33,286 nucleotides of DNA from Candidatus Gastranaerophilales bacterium. Its GTDB lineage: Bacteria; Cyanobacteriota; Vampirovibrionia; Gastranaerophilales; Gastranaerophilaceae. The stretch covers positions 1 to 33,286 of the forward strand of contig CALURR010000106.1 of the NCBI GenBank assembly GCA_944323195.1, given 5' to 3'. Under the pieces are notes generated by a model. That model saw nothing but the letters and a program-made list of their open reading frames with translations, was not told the DNA's origin and made no database searches. Positions 6,939-13,602 of the stretch are shown in pieces. The translations under genes and the position numbers were made by a program. How positions within the stretch are numbered: position 1 is the stretch's first letter; each line of letters begins with the position of its first letter.

Positions 6939-8167
6939 CCAGCATCTTGCATTAATTCAAGGTAAGAATAAAAGTATCTTGACATTGCACCGAGATATTG
7001 ACTTATGACTTCTTGGTGTCCGTTTTCGTTGATTACTAAATCTGTGTATGAGTTTTTACCTTTGATATATCCTTGTGTTGAAAGTTCAACTATTTTTTTT
7101 GAGTTTTCAAGAATTTTTTTAGAATGAACCATGTTTTCTCTTGAATATTTTAGGTTGTTGTAGTCTTTTTTAAGTTGATATTTCAATTGGTGAATATAAG
7201 CTTTTTTAGAAACCTTGCTTCTTTCTAAGAAAATTTGTGCTTTTTGGATTTCGGGTTTAAATGTGTAAAAAACAGGAATATCTATATTAAGGCCGGCATA
7301 TGCACCACCATATTGATAAGGCACGTTTGGATGAGCTTGCCAAGCATATCCGCCCCCTATTGTAATATCCGGAACTCTGTTTCTTTTCATTGAAGATAGT
7401 TCTGCTTCTGATAGAGCAATATTTCTATCTGAAATTTTAATAACATAACTATATTCAAGGGCGATTTTTTCTAAATATTCATACTGTGGCAATTGCATAT
7501 CTAAAAAAGCCCATTGACCTAATAATGATGGTTCTTTTGTGTCATACATTATTTCTTCATCGTCTGTATTTAAAATTTTATTTAGTTCAAATTGTTTAGC
7601 AAGCATGTTGGACTTTGCTCTGTTAACTTCAATTAGTTGTTGAGCATATTGAATATCTGCTTTTAAGTTATCAATTTCATAGCTTGGATATTTGGGTTTA
7701 TCTGTTGTAATTTTAACAAGGCTTTCAAATAATTTTAGGCGATCTTGCTGGATTTTGTAAACTGATTTGGCATATAAAATATCAAAATATGCTTTCATTA
7801 TTTGCAATTTAAAAGAATGTTCAAATTGTTTTAGTTCTGTTTCTTTAACTTCATAAGCTTTTGTTGCCGCACGTTTTCTTTCAGAGCGTTTGGCTATTTC
7901 GATTGGAATTGCTATTCCTGCTTGAGATGAGTTGCCTAAGGCAACATTACCCATAACAACATTTGATTGAATTTGCGGGTTTTTTAATTTATTTGCAACT
8001 TTAATATCCTTTTTTGCTGCATCAAGTTCAAGACGTTTAATTCTAATATCTTGATTTTTTTCAATACCGATTTTAATAATATCTTCTAATTCGGCATTAA
8101 TTACTTGAGCATATAAAGGAGTTGTTAATGTTATAATTGCAACCAATAAAAGAATAATCTTTTTCAT
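6905..8167 (-). CDS. TolC-family outer-membrane efflux protein
   Basis: Predicted outer-membrane channel component of an efflux pump or type I secretion system. The signal peptide MKKIILLLVAIITLTTPLYA fits the ATG at 8165-8167. A further in-frame ATG six codons upstream (8185) would only prepend MLKSSC, and neither has a clear ribosome site. The mature 400 residues show two TolC repeats: long heptad-rich helices (about 25-70, 95-185, 310-400) and strand segments such as NPQIQSNVVMGNVAL and VPDITIGGGYAWQ...YAGLNIDIPVFY. The latter resembles the second-repeat beta-barrel sequence of CusC/TolC-type proteins. No membrane-fusion or RND gene is adjacent in the window, so the partner and substrate are unknown. 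It converges on ogt with a 34-nt overlap. Confidence 0.88.
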   Translation of the reverse strand: MKKIILLLVAIITLTTPLYAQVINAELEDIIKIGIEKNQDIRIKRLELDAAKKDIKVANKLKNPQIQSNVVMGNVALGNSSQAGIAIPIEIAKRSERKRAATKAYEVKETELKQFEHSFKLQIMKAYFDILYAKSVYKIQQDRLKLFESLVKITTDKPKYPSYEIDNLKADIQYAQQLIEVNRAKSNMLAKQFELNKILNTDDEEIMYDTKEPSLLGQWAFLDMQLPQYEYLEKIALEYSYVIKISDRNIALSEAELSSMKRNRVPDITIGGGYAWQAHPNVPYQYGGAYAGLNIDIPVFYTFKPEIQKAQIFLERSKVSKKAYIHQLKYQLKKDYNNLKYSRENMVHSKKILENSKKIVELSTQGYIKGKNSYTDLVINENGHQEVISQYLGAMSRYFYSYLELMQDAGHDKLIEDELL

Positions 8168-8269
8168 ACAAGATGATTTTAACACGAAAATAAATAATTC
8201 AAAAAGCTGGCGTTGTTATTATTTACTTGATTTGTAAAGAGAGGTTTTAATAATAAATATAATAACTGT

Positions 8270-8977
8270 TTATATAAGTACATTTGGGGGATAAATTCCA
8301 CCTTTTACTTCTTTTAGATTATTATGGTTTTCTATTTTGCACATCATCAAGTATAAATCTCCTCCTACTGTTTCTAAGTTGCCAAAATCTTTTAACTTAG
8401 ATTTTAGGGCTCTTAGGCTTCCGCCTAATTTTCTTAAAGTGCCTAAGTTTTCTATTTCAGAGCGCATTATAGATAAATCACCGCCAATTTCTTCTATTCC
8501 ATTAAGGGTTTTCATTGTTGATTCATCAAGATATGCATCTTTTCCTATGTATTTAAGTGCGCCTAAATCTGTGACTTTTTTGCCAAGTACTGCGTCACCT
8601 TTAATTGCTATTATCTTTTTTGGTAGGTTATTTTCATTTATGCCTAAGTCTGAATATTGAACATCCAGACATTTGCCATTATAATTTGAAATTGTCAAAT
8701 AACCATTTTCATCTTCTTCGCATTCTATTCCTGAGAATTCTAATATGGATTTGACGTCATTATTTCTTATTGCTTCTTCGAGGCTACAATGCATTTTATC
8801 CATAAATAGTTGATGAATTTTTGCGATTTGCATTTGACTTTGGGCTCTTCCCATTGTTATGCAATTAAGGTCTTGTATATATTGTCTTATTTTTATAAAA
8901 TCTTCTGTTGGAATTTGAAAATCATTTTTGACACTTTGTATTTCTTCGACATTGTTGTTTTTGATTTTTATTGCCAT
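8270..8977 (-). CDS. Leucine-rich-repeat-like (beta-solenoid) protein, ATG-initiated portion of a longer frame
   Basis: A 235-residue frame whose C-terminal ~100 residues form repeats with a 20-residue period around a glycine pair: YIGKDAYL, EIGGDLSIM, KLGGSLRAL, TVGGDLYLM, VKGGIY, each preceded by LGxL or similar (LGALKYI, LGTLRKL, FGNLETV). This matches the style of repeat proteins with 'VTNLGxLxSIGGxAxF' units that I recall from gut bacteria, which form leucine-rich or receptor-L-domain-like solenoids. Residues 30-100 carry a helical segment then ENGYLTISNYNG, typical of the linker in that family. The ATG at 8977 has no ribosome site, and the same frame runs on upstream with protein-like sequence (next entry), so this ATG is probably internal. 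The gene is reverse-strand, about 100 nt ahead of the TolC-family gene. Cellular role unknown. Confidence 0.7.
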   Translation of the reverse strand: MAIKIKNNNVEEIQSVKNDFQIPTEDFIKIRQYIQDLNCITMGRAQSQMQIAKIHQLFMDKMHCSLEEAIRNNDVKSILEFSGIECEEDENGYLTISNYNGKCLDVQYSDLGINENNLPKKIIAIKGDAVLGKKVTDLGALKYIGKDAYLDESTMKTLNGIEEIGGDLSIMRSEIENLGTLRKLGGSLRALKSKLKDFGNLETVGGDLYLMMCKIENHNNLKEVKGGIYPPNVLI

Positions 8978-9412
8978 TGCAGGTGTTTCGTTTTTAAAGA
9001 GAATATGAAAATCACAATCTAATAAAAATCTATTACCGCTTGGACCTCTTGTGTACCAAGTTTTTGCTGAAAGTGCTTTTAATTTTTCCAGATTGTTTTC
9101 AAAATTGGCAGGGTCGCTTAATCGAGATGGAATTACTACCCAGTCGATATTTTTATTTACTCCATAATATTCAATTAATTTTTTTTCATATAGTTTGTTA
9201 AAATCAAAATTGTATCCATTATTTATGCCTGTATTGTTATTTATTTCATTTATTGCATTTTCAAAGGCTGTTTGATTAACTATTGGAGGTATTTTGTTGT
9301 CTTGCGGCGATAAATTTCCAAATGATATAGTGTTATATTTTAGGGGAGATAAATTTATATATTTTCTTGTTGTTTTATTATTTATAATGCTTGTTATGTT
9401 TCGAATTGTTAA
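8978..9412 (-). pseudogene. Upstream in-frame coding extension without a standard start codon
   Basis: The frame of the repeat protein remains open for 145 codons above its first ATG, up to a TAA at 9413-9415. The translation looks like real protein: NLSPLKYNTISFGNL near the top, then IDWVVIPSRLSDP, LEKLKALSAKTWYTRGP and FLLDCDFHILFKN joining directly to MAIKIKNNN. The 'LKxLSAKTWxT' and 'DFHxxxxN' stretches belong to the N-terminal domain that precedes such repeats in related proteins (recollection, not searched). I read every codon: there is no ATG, GTG or TTG, only one mid-frame CTG and several ATT/ATA codons near the top. Either an unusual ATT/ATA start is used, or the start codon has been lost and the gene is a recent pseudogene expressed only in part. 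Confidence 0.65.
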
Positions 9413-9478
9413 TTATTTTTTTTCTTTTATCAATTTTCTAAGTGTTTTTACTTAGATAAATAAGATAAGGAGAAAACC

Positions 9479-10342
9479 ATGATAGGAAAAATTAACTTTA
9501 CTACCCCTTTGCGTTTTATGAGCAGCAATAAAAATTATTCTGATTTACCAACAAGAACTTTAAAATGCGATGAGTTTGTAAGAAGTCAAGAACCTTGTGA
9601 TAAAAAAATGCAAGCCTATACTTATGCAAAAAATCGAATAATAAAGGAACTTCTTGATACAGGTTATGAATATCAAGTTGTGATTTCTCCAGATGGTGAT
9701 ATATTGGATGAAGGTGTTGGTGATGATAATTTTTGTAGTGTAAATGTTAATAAAATTGTTCCAAACTCCGAACTCTTTCATGGACATCCAAAGTCTTGGC
9801 CTCTCTCTGTGGAGGATGTTGCTATGCTTTTGTATACCGATGCAATAAGTGAAAAAGTTTTATCTGTTGATGGTAGATATTCTAAAATGATAAAAAAAAC
9901 TCCCTTTAAATTGAGTTTACAACAAGCTGCAAAAGAACTTTCTGAATATAAAAAACAAATGGGGCTTGCTGCTCTAGATAAGCTTGGAATTAGCTACGAG
10001 ATAACTATGGATGATGTTCTTGAGATGGCAAGACAATATTTTGATTATACTATGTGTGCTAAATGCTCATATTCTGATGAGGACTTGTTGTGTCAATTAA
10101 AACAAATGGGCATAGATGTTTCTCAGACTCCCGAAAGCATAGCGCAAGAGTTTGCTGACATTATGCCTTTTGATGCAAGGGCTAGATTTGATATTAGTGG
10201 TAAGGCTGATAAGTTGTTAGATGAGAAAAGCAATGATATTAAAGCTTTTTTAGAAACTCCCGAGGGAGTAAAGGTAAGACATAATATTGACAGAGAAATT
10301 GCAAAAGTGCACGATTTAATTTATGAAACTAATATGGAATAG
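9479..10342 (+). CDS. Hypothetical protein with JAMM-like HxHP...SxxD motif
   Basis: A 287-residue protein. Residues 63-145 read VVISPDGDILDEG, then ELFHGHPKSWPLSVEDVAMLL and SVDGRYSKM. H101-G-H103-P...S110-x-x-D113 closely resembles the zinc ligands of JAB/MPN (JAMM, RadC-like) domains. The spacer between the second His and Ser is six residues rather than the usual seven, and the upstream acidic residue is uncertain, so catalytic activity is only a possibility. The C-terminal 150 residues are helical and unrecognised, with CAKCSYSDEDLLCQL at about 197-211. The N-terminus INFTTPLRFMSSN and DEFVRS (31-36) resemble lineage-type openings; compare DKFVKS in the gene at 22245. AAGGAGAAAACC provides a strong ribosome site. 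A 6-bp inverted repeat (CTAAGT/ACTTAG, 9438-9455) lies in the divergent upstream region. Confidence 0.7.
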   Translation: MIGKINFTTPLRFMSSNKNYSDLPTRTLKCDEFVRSQEPCDKKMQAYTYAKNRIIKELLDTGYEYQVVISPDGDILDEGVGDDNFCSVNVNKIVPNSELFHGHPKSWPLSVEDVAMLLYTDAISEKVLSVDGRYSKMIKKTPFKLSLQQAAKELSEYKKQMGLAALDKLGISYEITMDDVLEMARQYFDYTMCAKCSYSDEDLLCQLKQMGIDVSQTPESIAQEFADIMPFDARARFDISGKADKLLDEKSNDIKAFLETPEGVKVRHNIDREIAKVHDLIYETNME

Positions 10343-10391
10343 CTTAAAGGCTAAAATTGAAATAAAGAAAATAATTAAACTTGTCTGCATA

Positions 10392-10430
10392 ATAAAAGAG
10401 AGTACCATTTAATTCGATACTCTCTTTTAT
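10392..10430 (-). terminator. Hairpin terminator after the decayed tRNA-Ile
   Basis: A 13-bp perfect stem (ATAAAAGAGAGTA / TACTCTCTTTTAT) with a 13-nt loop. It abuts the 3' end of the tRNA-like block on the reverse strand. The T-rich descending arm fits an intrinsic terminator, and its near symmetry could also stop forward transcription from the JAMM-like gene. Confidence 0.7.
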
Positions 10431-10543
10431 GGTGGGCCATCCTAGGACGAGAGCCCCAAGGGAGCCTTGGCGACCTTGTGCGGTATCGCACTTTATCTCA
10501 CCCTTATCTGTGGGTGCGTTTTGTCACCTTGAGCTAATAGCCC
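10430..10543 (-). pseudogene. Decayed tRNA-Ile-like pseudogene
   Basis: On the reverse strand the block begins GGGCTATTAGCTCA and ends GGATGGCCCACCA, exactly as the intact tRNA-Ile does, so the acceptor stem and CCA are kept. The interior is 114 nt long instead of 77. The D-arm is altered and the anticodon loop has eight bases (CACCC-ACAGATAA-GGGTG). Two additional small hairpins (GTGCGATACCGCAC; CCAAGG...CCTTGG) are inserted before a T-arm whose loop has lost TTCGA. A functional tRNA is unlikely. It is best read as a pseudogene, or possibly a tRNA-like small RNA. Confidence 0.7.
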
Positions 10544-10601
10544 TTATGTTTTATTAAACTTATTTAATTGTTACTTTGACTTTGTTGAACTTTCACCCGT
10601 T

Positions 10602-10641
10602 GGTCTGGAGGCCCACCCAGAGCCACCTGAGCTAATAGCCC
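10602..10641 (-). pseudogene. tRNA-Ile 5'-end fragment (unit 1)
   Basis: The first 21 bases on the reverse strand (GGGCTATTAGCTCAGGTGGCT) equal the 5' end of the intact tRNA-Ile, then the sequence departs into a small hairpin (TCTGG...CCAGA). No anticodon or T-arm follows. Confidence 0.65.
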
Positions 10642-10654
10642 TTAGATTTATACA

Positions 10655-10693
10655 ATAAAAGAGAGTACCATTTAATTCGATACTCTCTTTTAT
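10655..10693 (-). terminator. Hairpin terminator after tRNA-Ile
   Basis: Second copy of the 13-bp stem hairpin, starting at the last base of the encoded CCA of tRNA-Ile on the reverse strand. It is identical in the stem to the copy at 10392-10430. Confidence 0.75.
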
Positions 10694-10769
10694 GGTGGGC
10701 CATCCTGGACTCGAACCAGGGACCTCACCCTTATCAGGGGTGCGCTCTAGCCACCTGAGCTAATAGCCC
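10693..10769 (-). tRNA. tRNA-Ile (anticodon GAT)
   Basis: A 77-nt cloverleaf including encoded CCA on the reverse strand. Acceptor GGGCTAT/ATGGCCC, D-arm GCTC...GAGC, anticodon stem CACCC/GGGTG with loop CTGATAA (anticodon GAU), T-arm CCTGGTTCGAGTCCAGG, discriminator A. No rRNA genes or tRNA-Ala(TGC) flank it, so it is outside the usual rRNA-spacer context. Confidence 0.96.
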
Positions 10770-10828
10770 TTATGTTTTATTAAACTTTATTTAATTGTTA
10801 CTTTGACTTTGTTGAACTTTTACCCGTT

Positions 10829-10868
10829 GGTCTGGAGTCCCACCCAGAGCCACCTGAGCTAATAGCCC
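10829..10868 (-). pseudogene. tRNA-Ile 5'-end fragment (unit 2)
   Basis: Near-identical to the fragment at 10602-10641. It shares 21 bases with the tRNA-Ile 5' end and then breaks off into unrelated AT-rich sequence. It lies upstream of the intact tRNA on the reverse strand. Confidence 0.65.
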
Positions 10869-10912
10869 TTAGTCTGTAAGAATAATTTATCATGAACAAA
10901 AATTAAAATCAA

Positions 10913-12604
10913 CTACATTTTTTCTGGGGCACTAACTCCCATCAAATTAAGCATTTTTGCCATAATAATTCTAAAACAATTTACTAAAGATAATTTCATT
11001 AAGCTATCTTTTTTATCATCAGATAAAACTCTTGTAAAGTTATAGAAATGATGAAATGAATTTGCCAGTTCCATTAAATACTTGCAAACCATATATGGTG
11101 CTCTATATTTAACAGCATTAGCTAAAAGAGCTTTTCCTTCTTCGAGTTTTAAAATTAATGCTTTAGTAGCCTCTTTCGATTCGTCTGATAAATTATCAAA
11201 TAAATTAATTATATTTGGATTTTGATAAAATTCATCAATTTCGTTTTGTTTAAATAAAGGCTCTAATTGGGTTTTATTGTCAATATCAATTCTTTTTTCA
11301 ACCGCTTTTCTTAAAATTGAGCAAGCTCTGGCATGGGCATACTGAACATAAAATACCGGATTTTTATCTGATTGCGATTTTGCTAAATCAATATCAAAAT
11401 CAATAGTTGTATCACTGGAGCGCATCAACATCCAAAATCTTGTTGCATCAACCCCAACTTCATCAACTAAATCATCAAGGGTTACCATTTTTTTGCGTTT
11501 ACCCATACGTTGTTGTTCGCCGTCTTGAATTAAATTAACAAGCTGACCCAATATAACCTCAAGTTTGTTGCTGTCATATCCGAGAGCTTCTATCGCGGCT
11601 TTCATTCTTGGAATGTAGCCATGGTGGTCTGCTCCCCAAATATTGATAAGTCTTTCAAAACCTCTGTCGAGTTTGTTTTTATGATATGCAATGTCGGCTG
11701 TTAGATATGTATTTTTGCCATCTGTTTTAACTAACACCCTGTCTTGATCATCGCCATATTCGGAGCTTTTAAACCAAACGGCTCCATCTTTTTCGTATAT
11801 TTTTCCTCTTGAGCGCAGAGTTTCCATACAATTTTCAACTTCGTTATCTTGATATAGGCTTAATTCAGAGAAAAATAAATCAAAATGAGTGCCAAATTTT
11901 TCTAATAATTCCTTTTGCAGTCTAAGCATATCTTGTTTTGCAAAATCTACATAAGATAAGCCCTTATTATCTTCAAGATACCTTTTAGCACAATCAATCA
12001 AATAATCTCCGGGATATAAACCTTCTTCCATTTCAATATTTTCGCCTTTTAATTGACGAACTCTTATTTCAAGAGATTTTCCAAGTTTATTTATTTGATT
12101 ACCTGCATCATTAATATAAAATTCTTGAAAAACATTATAATTACAATATTTCATTATATTAGCTAAAGCAGAACCCAATGCTGCCCATCTGCCATGACCA
12201 ATATGGAAAGGTCCTGTCGGATTGGCACTAACATATTCAATATTAACTTTTTCGCCTTTTCCGATGTCTGATTTAAGATAATTATCTTTTTTAGCTAAAA
12301 TATCAACAATAATTTGGTTTAAAAAATCTTTTTCGAGTTTAAAGTTAATAAAACCTGCTACAACATTAACAGTAAAATTTTCTTGCTTAATGTGTTCAAC
12401 TATTGTTTTGGCAATGAGCGGCGGAGCCATTTTAGCAGTTCTTGCTAACACTGATACATTAATTGCAAAATCGCCAAAATCTTTATTTTTTGGCTTGTCG
12501 CAAACAAGTTCGATTGTATTTTCTTTTGTTTCGCCTAGTTCTTGGGCTTTAATCGCTTCATTTATAGCGTTTTTTGTAATTTCAATAAAATAATTCTTTA
12601 ACAT
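10913..12604 (-). CDS. argS: Arginyl-tRNA synthetase
   Basis: Class I aminoacyl-tRNA synthetase that charges tRNA-Arg. The 563 residues include the N-terminal ArgRS additional domain (1-110, with NKDFGDFAINVSVLA). The HIGH motif is in ANPTGPFHIGHGRW (HIGH at 134-137). The catalytic core has NIWGADHHGYIPRMKAA. The KMSKS-loop counterpart is QQRMGKRKKMVTLDDL, a degenerate form usual in ArgRS. The C-terminal DALR-type anticodon-binding helix bundle ends LNLMGVSAPEKM, like other ArgRS ends. A TATAAT-like box on the reverse strand lies about 12 nt before the ATG and there is no good ribosome site, so a very short leader is possible. It stands alone, between the tRNA-Ile repeats and a divergent small gene. 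Confidence 0.97.
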   Translation of the reverse strand: MLKNYFIEITKNAINEAIKAQELGETKENTIELVCDKPKNKDFGDFAINVSVLARTAKMAPPLIAKTIVEHIKQENFTVNVVAGFINFKLEKDFLNQIIVDILAKKDNYLKSDIGKGEKVNIEYVSANPTGPFHIGHGRWAALGSALANIMKYCNYNVFQEFYINDAGNQINKLGKSLEIRVRQLKGENIEMEEGLYPGDYLIDCAKRYLEDNKGLSYVDFAKQDMLRLQKELLEKFGTHFDLFFSELSLYQDNEVENCMETLRSRGKIYEKDGAVWFKSSEYGDDQDRVLVKTDGKNTYLTADIAYHKNKLDRGFERLINIWGADHHGYIPRMKAAIEALGYDSNKLEVILGQLVNLIQDGEQQRMGKRKKMVTLDDLVDEVGVDATRFWMLMRSSDTTIDFDIDLAKSQSDKNPVFYVQYAHARACSILRKAVEKRIDIDNKTQLEPLFKQNEIDEFYQNPNIINLFDNLSDESKEATKALILKLEEGKALLANAVKYRAPYMVCKYLMELANSFHHFYNFTRVLSDDKKDSLMKLSLVNCFRIIMAKMLNLMGVSAPEKM

Positions 12605-12686
12605 AGTAAATTAATTATAATACAAAAACTAAAAAAAATTAAGAAATGTAAATAAATATATACATTATGTTTGTAGTATGTAAATC

Positions 12687-12714
12687 TTGACTTTTCAGCT
12701 GTTTTCAGTATAAT
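12687..12714 (+). promoter_or_regulatory. Sigma70-type promoter of the small gene at 12746
   Basis: TTGACT (12687-12692), a 16-nt spacer and TATAAT (12709-12714) form a near-consensus promoter. The -10 overlaps the first ATG of the longer frame (12713), so that ATG cannot be used from this promoter. The downstream ATG at 12746 is therefore preferred. Confidence 0.7.
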
Positions 12715-12745
12715 GGATAATGCGCCGAAAAATAGAGAACAACAT

Positions 12746-12955
12746 ATGACTAGAATCAATGGAATCCACTATAGCGTAACAAACGACGGTATAAATCTTT
12801 ATACAAAGCGCACTTGCTCTGATAATTCAGAGATGTACATAACCTCAAAATTGAATATGTTATATCAACAAGCATTATCTAGCAAGAATTTGTATAACAG
12901 CAGAAGAAACCTAAGAAAAATGGTTGAAGGTAATCATCTTGATGAAACTGTTTAA
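12746..12955 (+). CDS. Small hypothetical protein
   Basis: A 69-residue product beginning MTRINGIHYSVTNDG and ending GNHLDETV. It is basic and mostly helical in its second half (SKLNMLYQQALSSKNLYNSRRNLRKM), with no signal peptide, membrane helix or family I recognise. The frame also has an ATG at 12713, but that one lies within the -10 box of a near-consensus promoter, so the start at 12746 is chosen. A nine-codon reading frame (ATG at 12720) begins near the predicted transcription start and ends in TGA overlapping this ATG as ATGA, which might couple translation. The gene converges on the next gene with a 4-nt overlap. Confidence 0.6.
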   Translation: MTRINGIHYSVTNDGINLYTKRTCSDNSEMYITSKLNMLYQQALSSKNLYNSRRNLRKMVEGNHLDETV

Positions 12956-13521
12956 TTAATTTTCTTCTTGAGTCTTGTTTGTATTTCGTTAGCAAAATTT
13001 AAATATTTAATTAAATCCCCGTATCGTGCTTCTCCTTCCCCATAAGGAATGGTTTTGTCGAGCAGAGTTTTTGTGTCAATGTTTAATTCCAGAAGTTTTG
13101 ACATTGATTCTTTGATGAGCTTTGCTTTATATAATTTAGGAAAAAATTTGTATAAAAAAATTTCTAAATTATTTCCTGAACCGTTGTTAAGCATAGCTTC
13201 TTTGATGTTTAAAAATCTTTTAACTATATCAAAGATTGCGATACTGTGTTTTGAAGAAATATCTTGATTTGAATTTTGTAGTAATTCTAAATCGTATTGA
13301 TTTATTCTTTTTCTTGGCTTTTCTTCTTTTTTTGTTTCTTTTTTGATTGAGTTAACGCTAAAAGGTGAATGGCTCATATCTTTATCAGGCTCAATTCCAA
13401 ACATATTATTAATGTCGTTTGGTGAGTCAATTTTATTTTCTTGTGATGACAATATACCGTTTTGGATTAATTTTTCGGTTAATGAATTATATTGTTGATT
13501 ATCCATAATATAATTATGCAC
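12952..13521 (-). CDS. Hypothetical cytoplasmic protein
   Basis: 189 residues from ATG 13521, or 184 from a second ATG at 13506 (MDNQQYNSLTEKL); neither has a clear ribosome site. Residues 20-75 are polar and lysine-rich (KKETKKEEKPRKRINQ) and probably disordered. Residues 80-189 are helical: DIVKRFLNIKEAML, EIFLYKFFPKLYKAKLIKESMSKLLELNI and LIKYLNFANEIQTRLKKKIN. There is no signal peptide or membrane span. Family not recognised. It is transcribed divergently from nifU with about 80 nt between, and its 3' end overlaps the small gene at 12746-12955 by 4 nt. Confidence 0.7.
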   Translation of the reverse strand: MHNYIMDNQQYNSLTEKLIQNGILSSQENKIDSPNDINNMFGIEPDKDMSHSPFSVNSIKKETKKEEKPRKRINQYDLELLQNSNQDISSKHSIAIFDIVKRFLNIKEAMLNNGSGNNLEIFLYKFFPKLYKAKLIKESMSKLLELNIDTKTLLDKTIPYGEGEARYGDLIKYLNFANEIQTRLKKKIN

Positions 13522-13602
13522 TTAAAATTAAAAAAAATTGCCATATAGCAGTATGATTTTTAAGTGATATAATTTTTTTGTGTATTACTAAGGAAATAAT
13601 TT

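Larger units (their letters stand above)
10391..10645 (-). repeat. Tandem repeat unit 1 (decayed tRNA-Ile copy)
   Basis: The unit runs from the hairpin AATAAAAGAGAGTACC through a tRNA-like block and an AT-rich spacer (CTTATGTTTTATTAAACTT...) to a 40-nt block matching a tRNA-Ile 5' end. It is repeated 263 bp further on. It is 36 nt longer than unit 2 because its tRNA-like block carries extra sequence. The hairpin, spacer and 5'-fragment blocks are nearly identical between units, while the tRNA block has diverged. Confidence 0.85.
10654..10872 (-). repeat. Tandem repeat unit 2 (intact tRNA-Ile copy)
   Basis: Same order of blocks as unit 1: hairpin, tRNA, AT-rich spacer and tRNA 5' fragment, 263 bp apart. 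Only a few substitutions separate the hairpins, spacers and fragments of the two units. The duplication therefore seems fairly recent compared with the strong divergence of the tRNA block itself. Confidence 0.85.
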
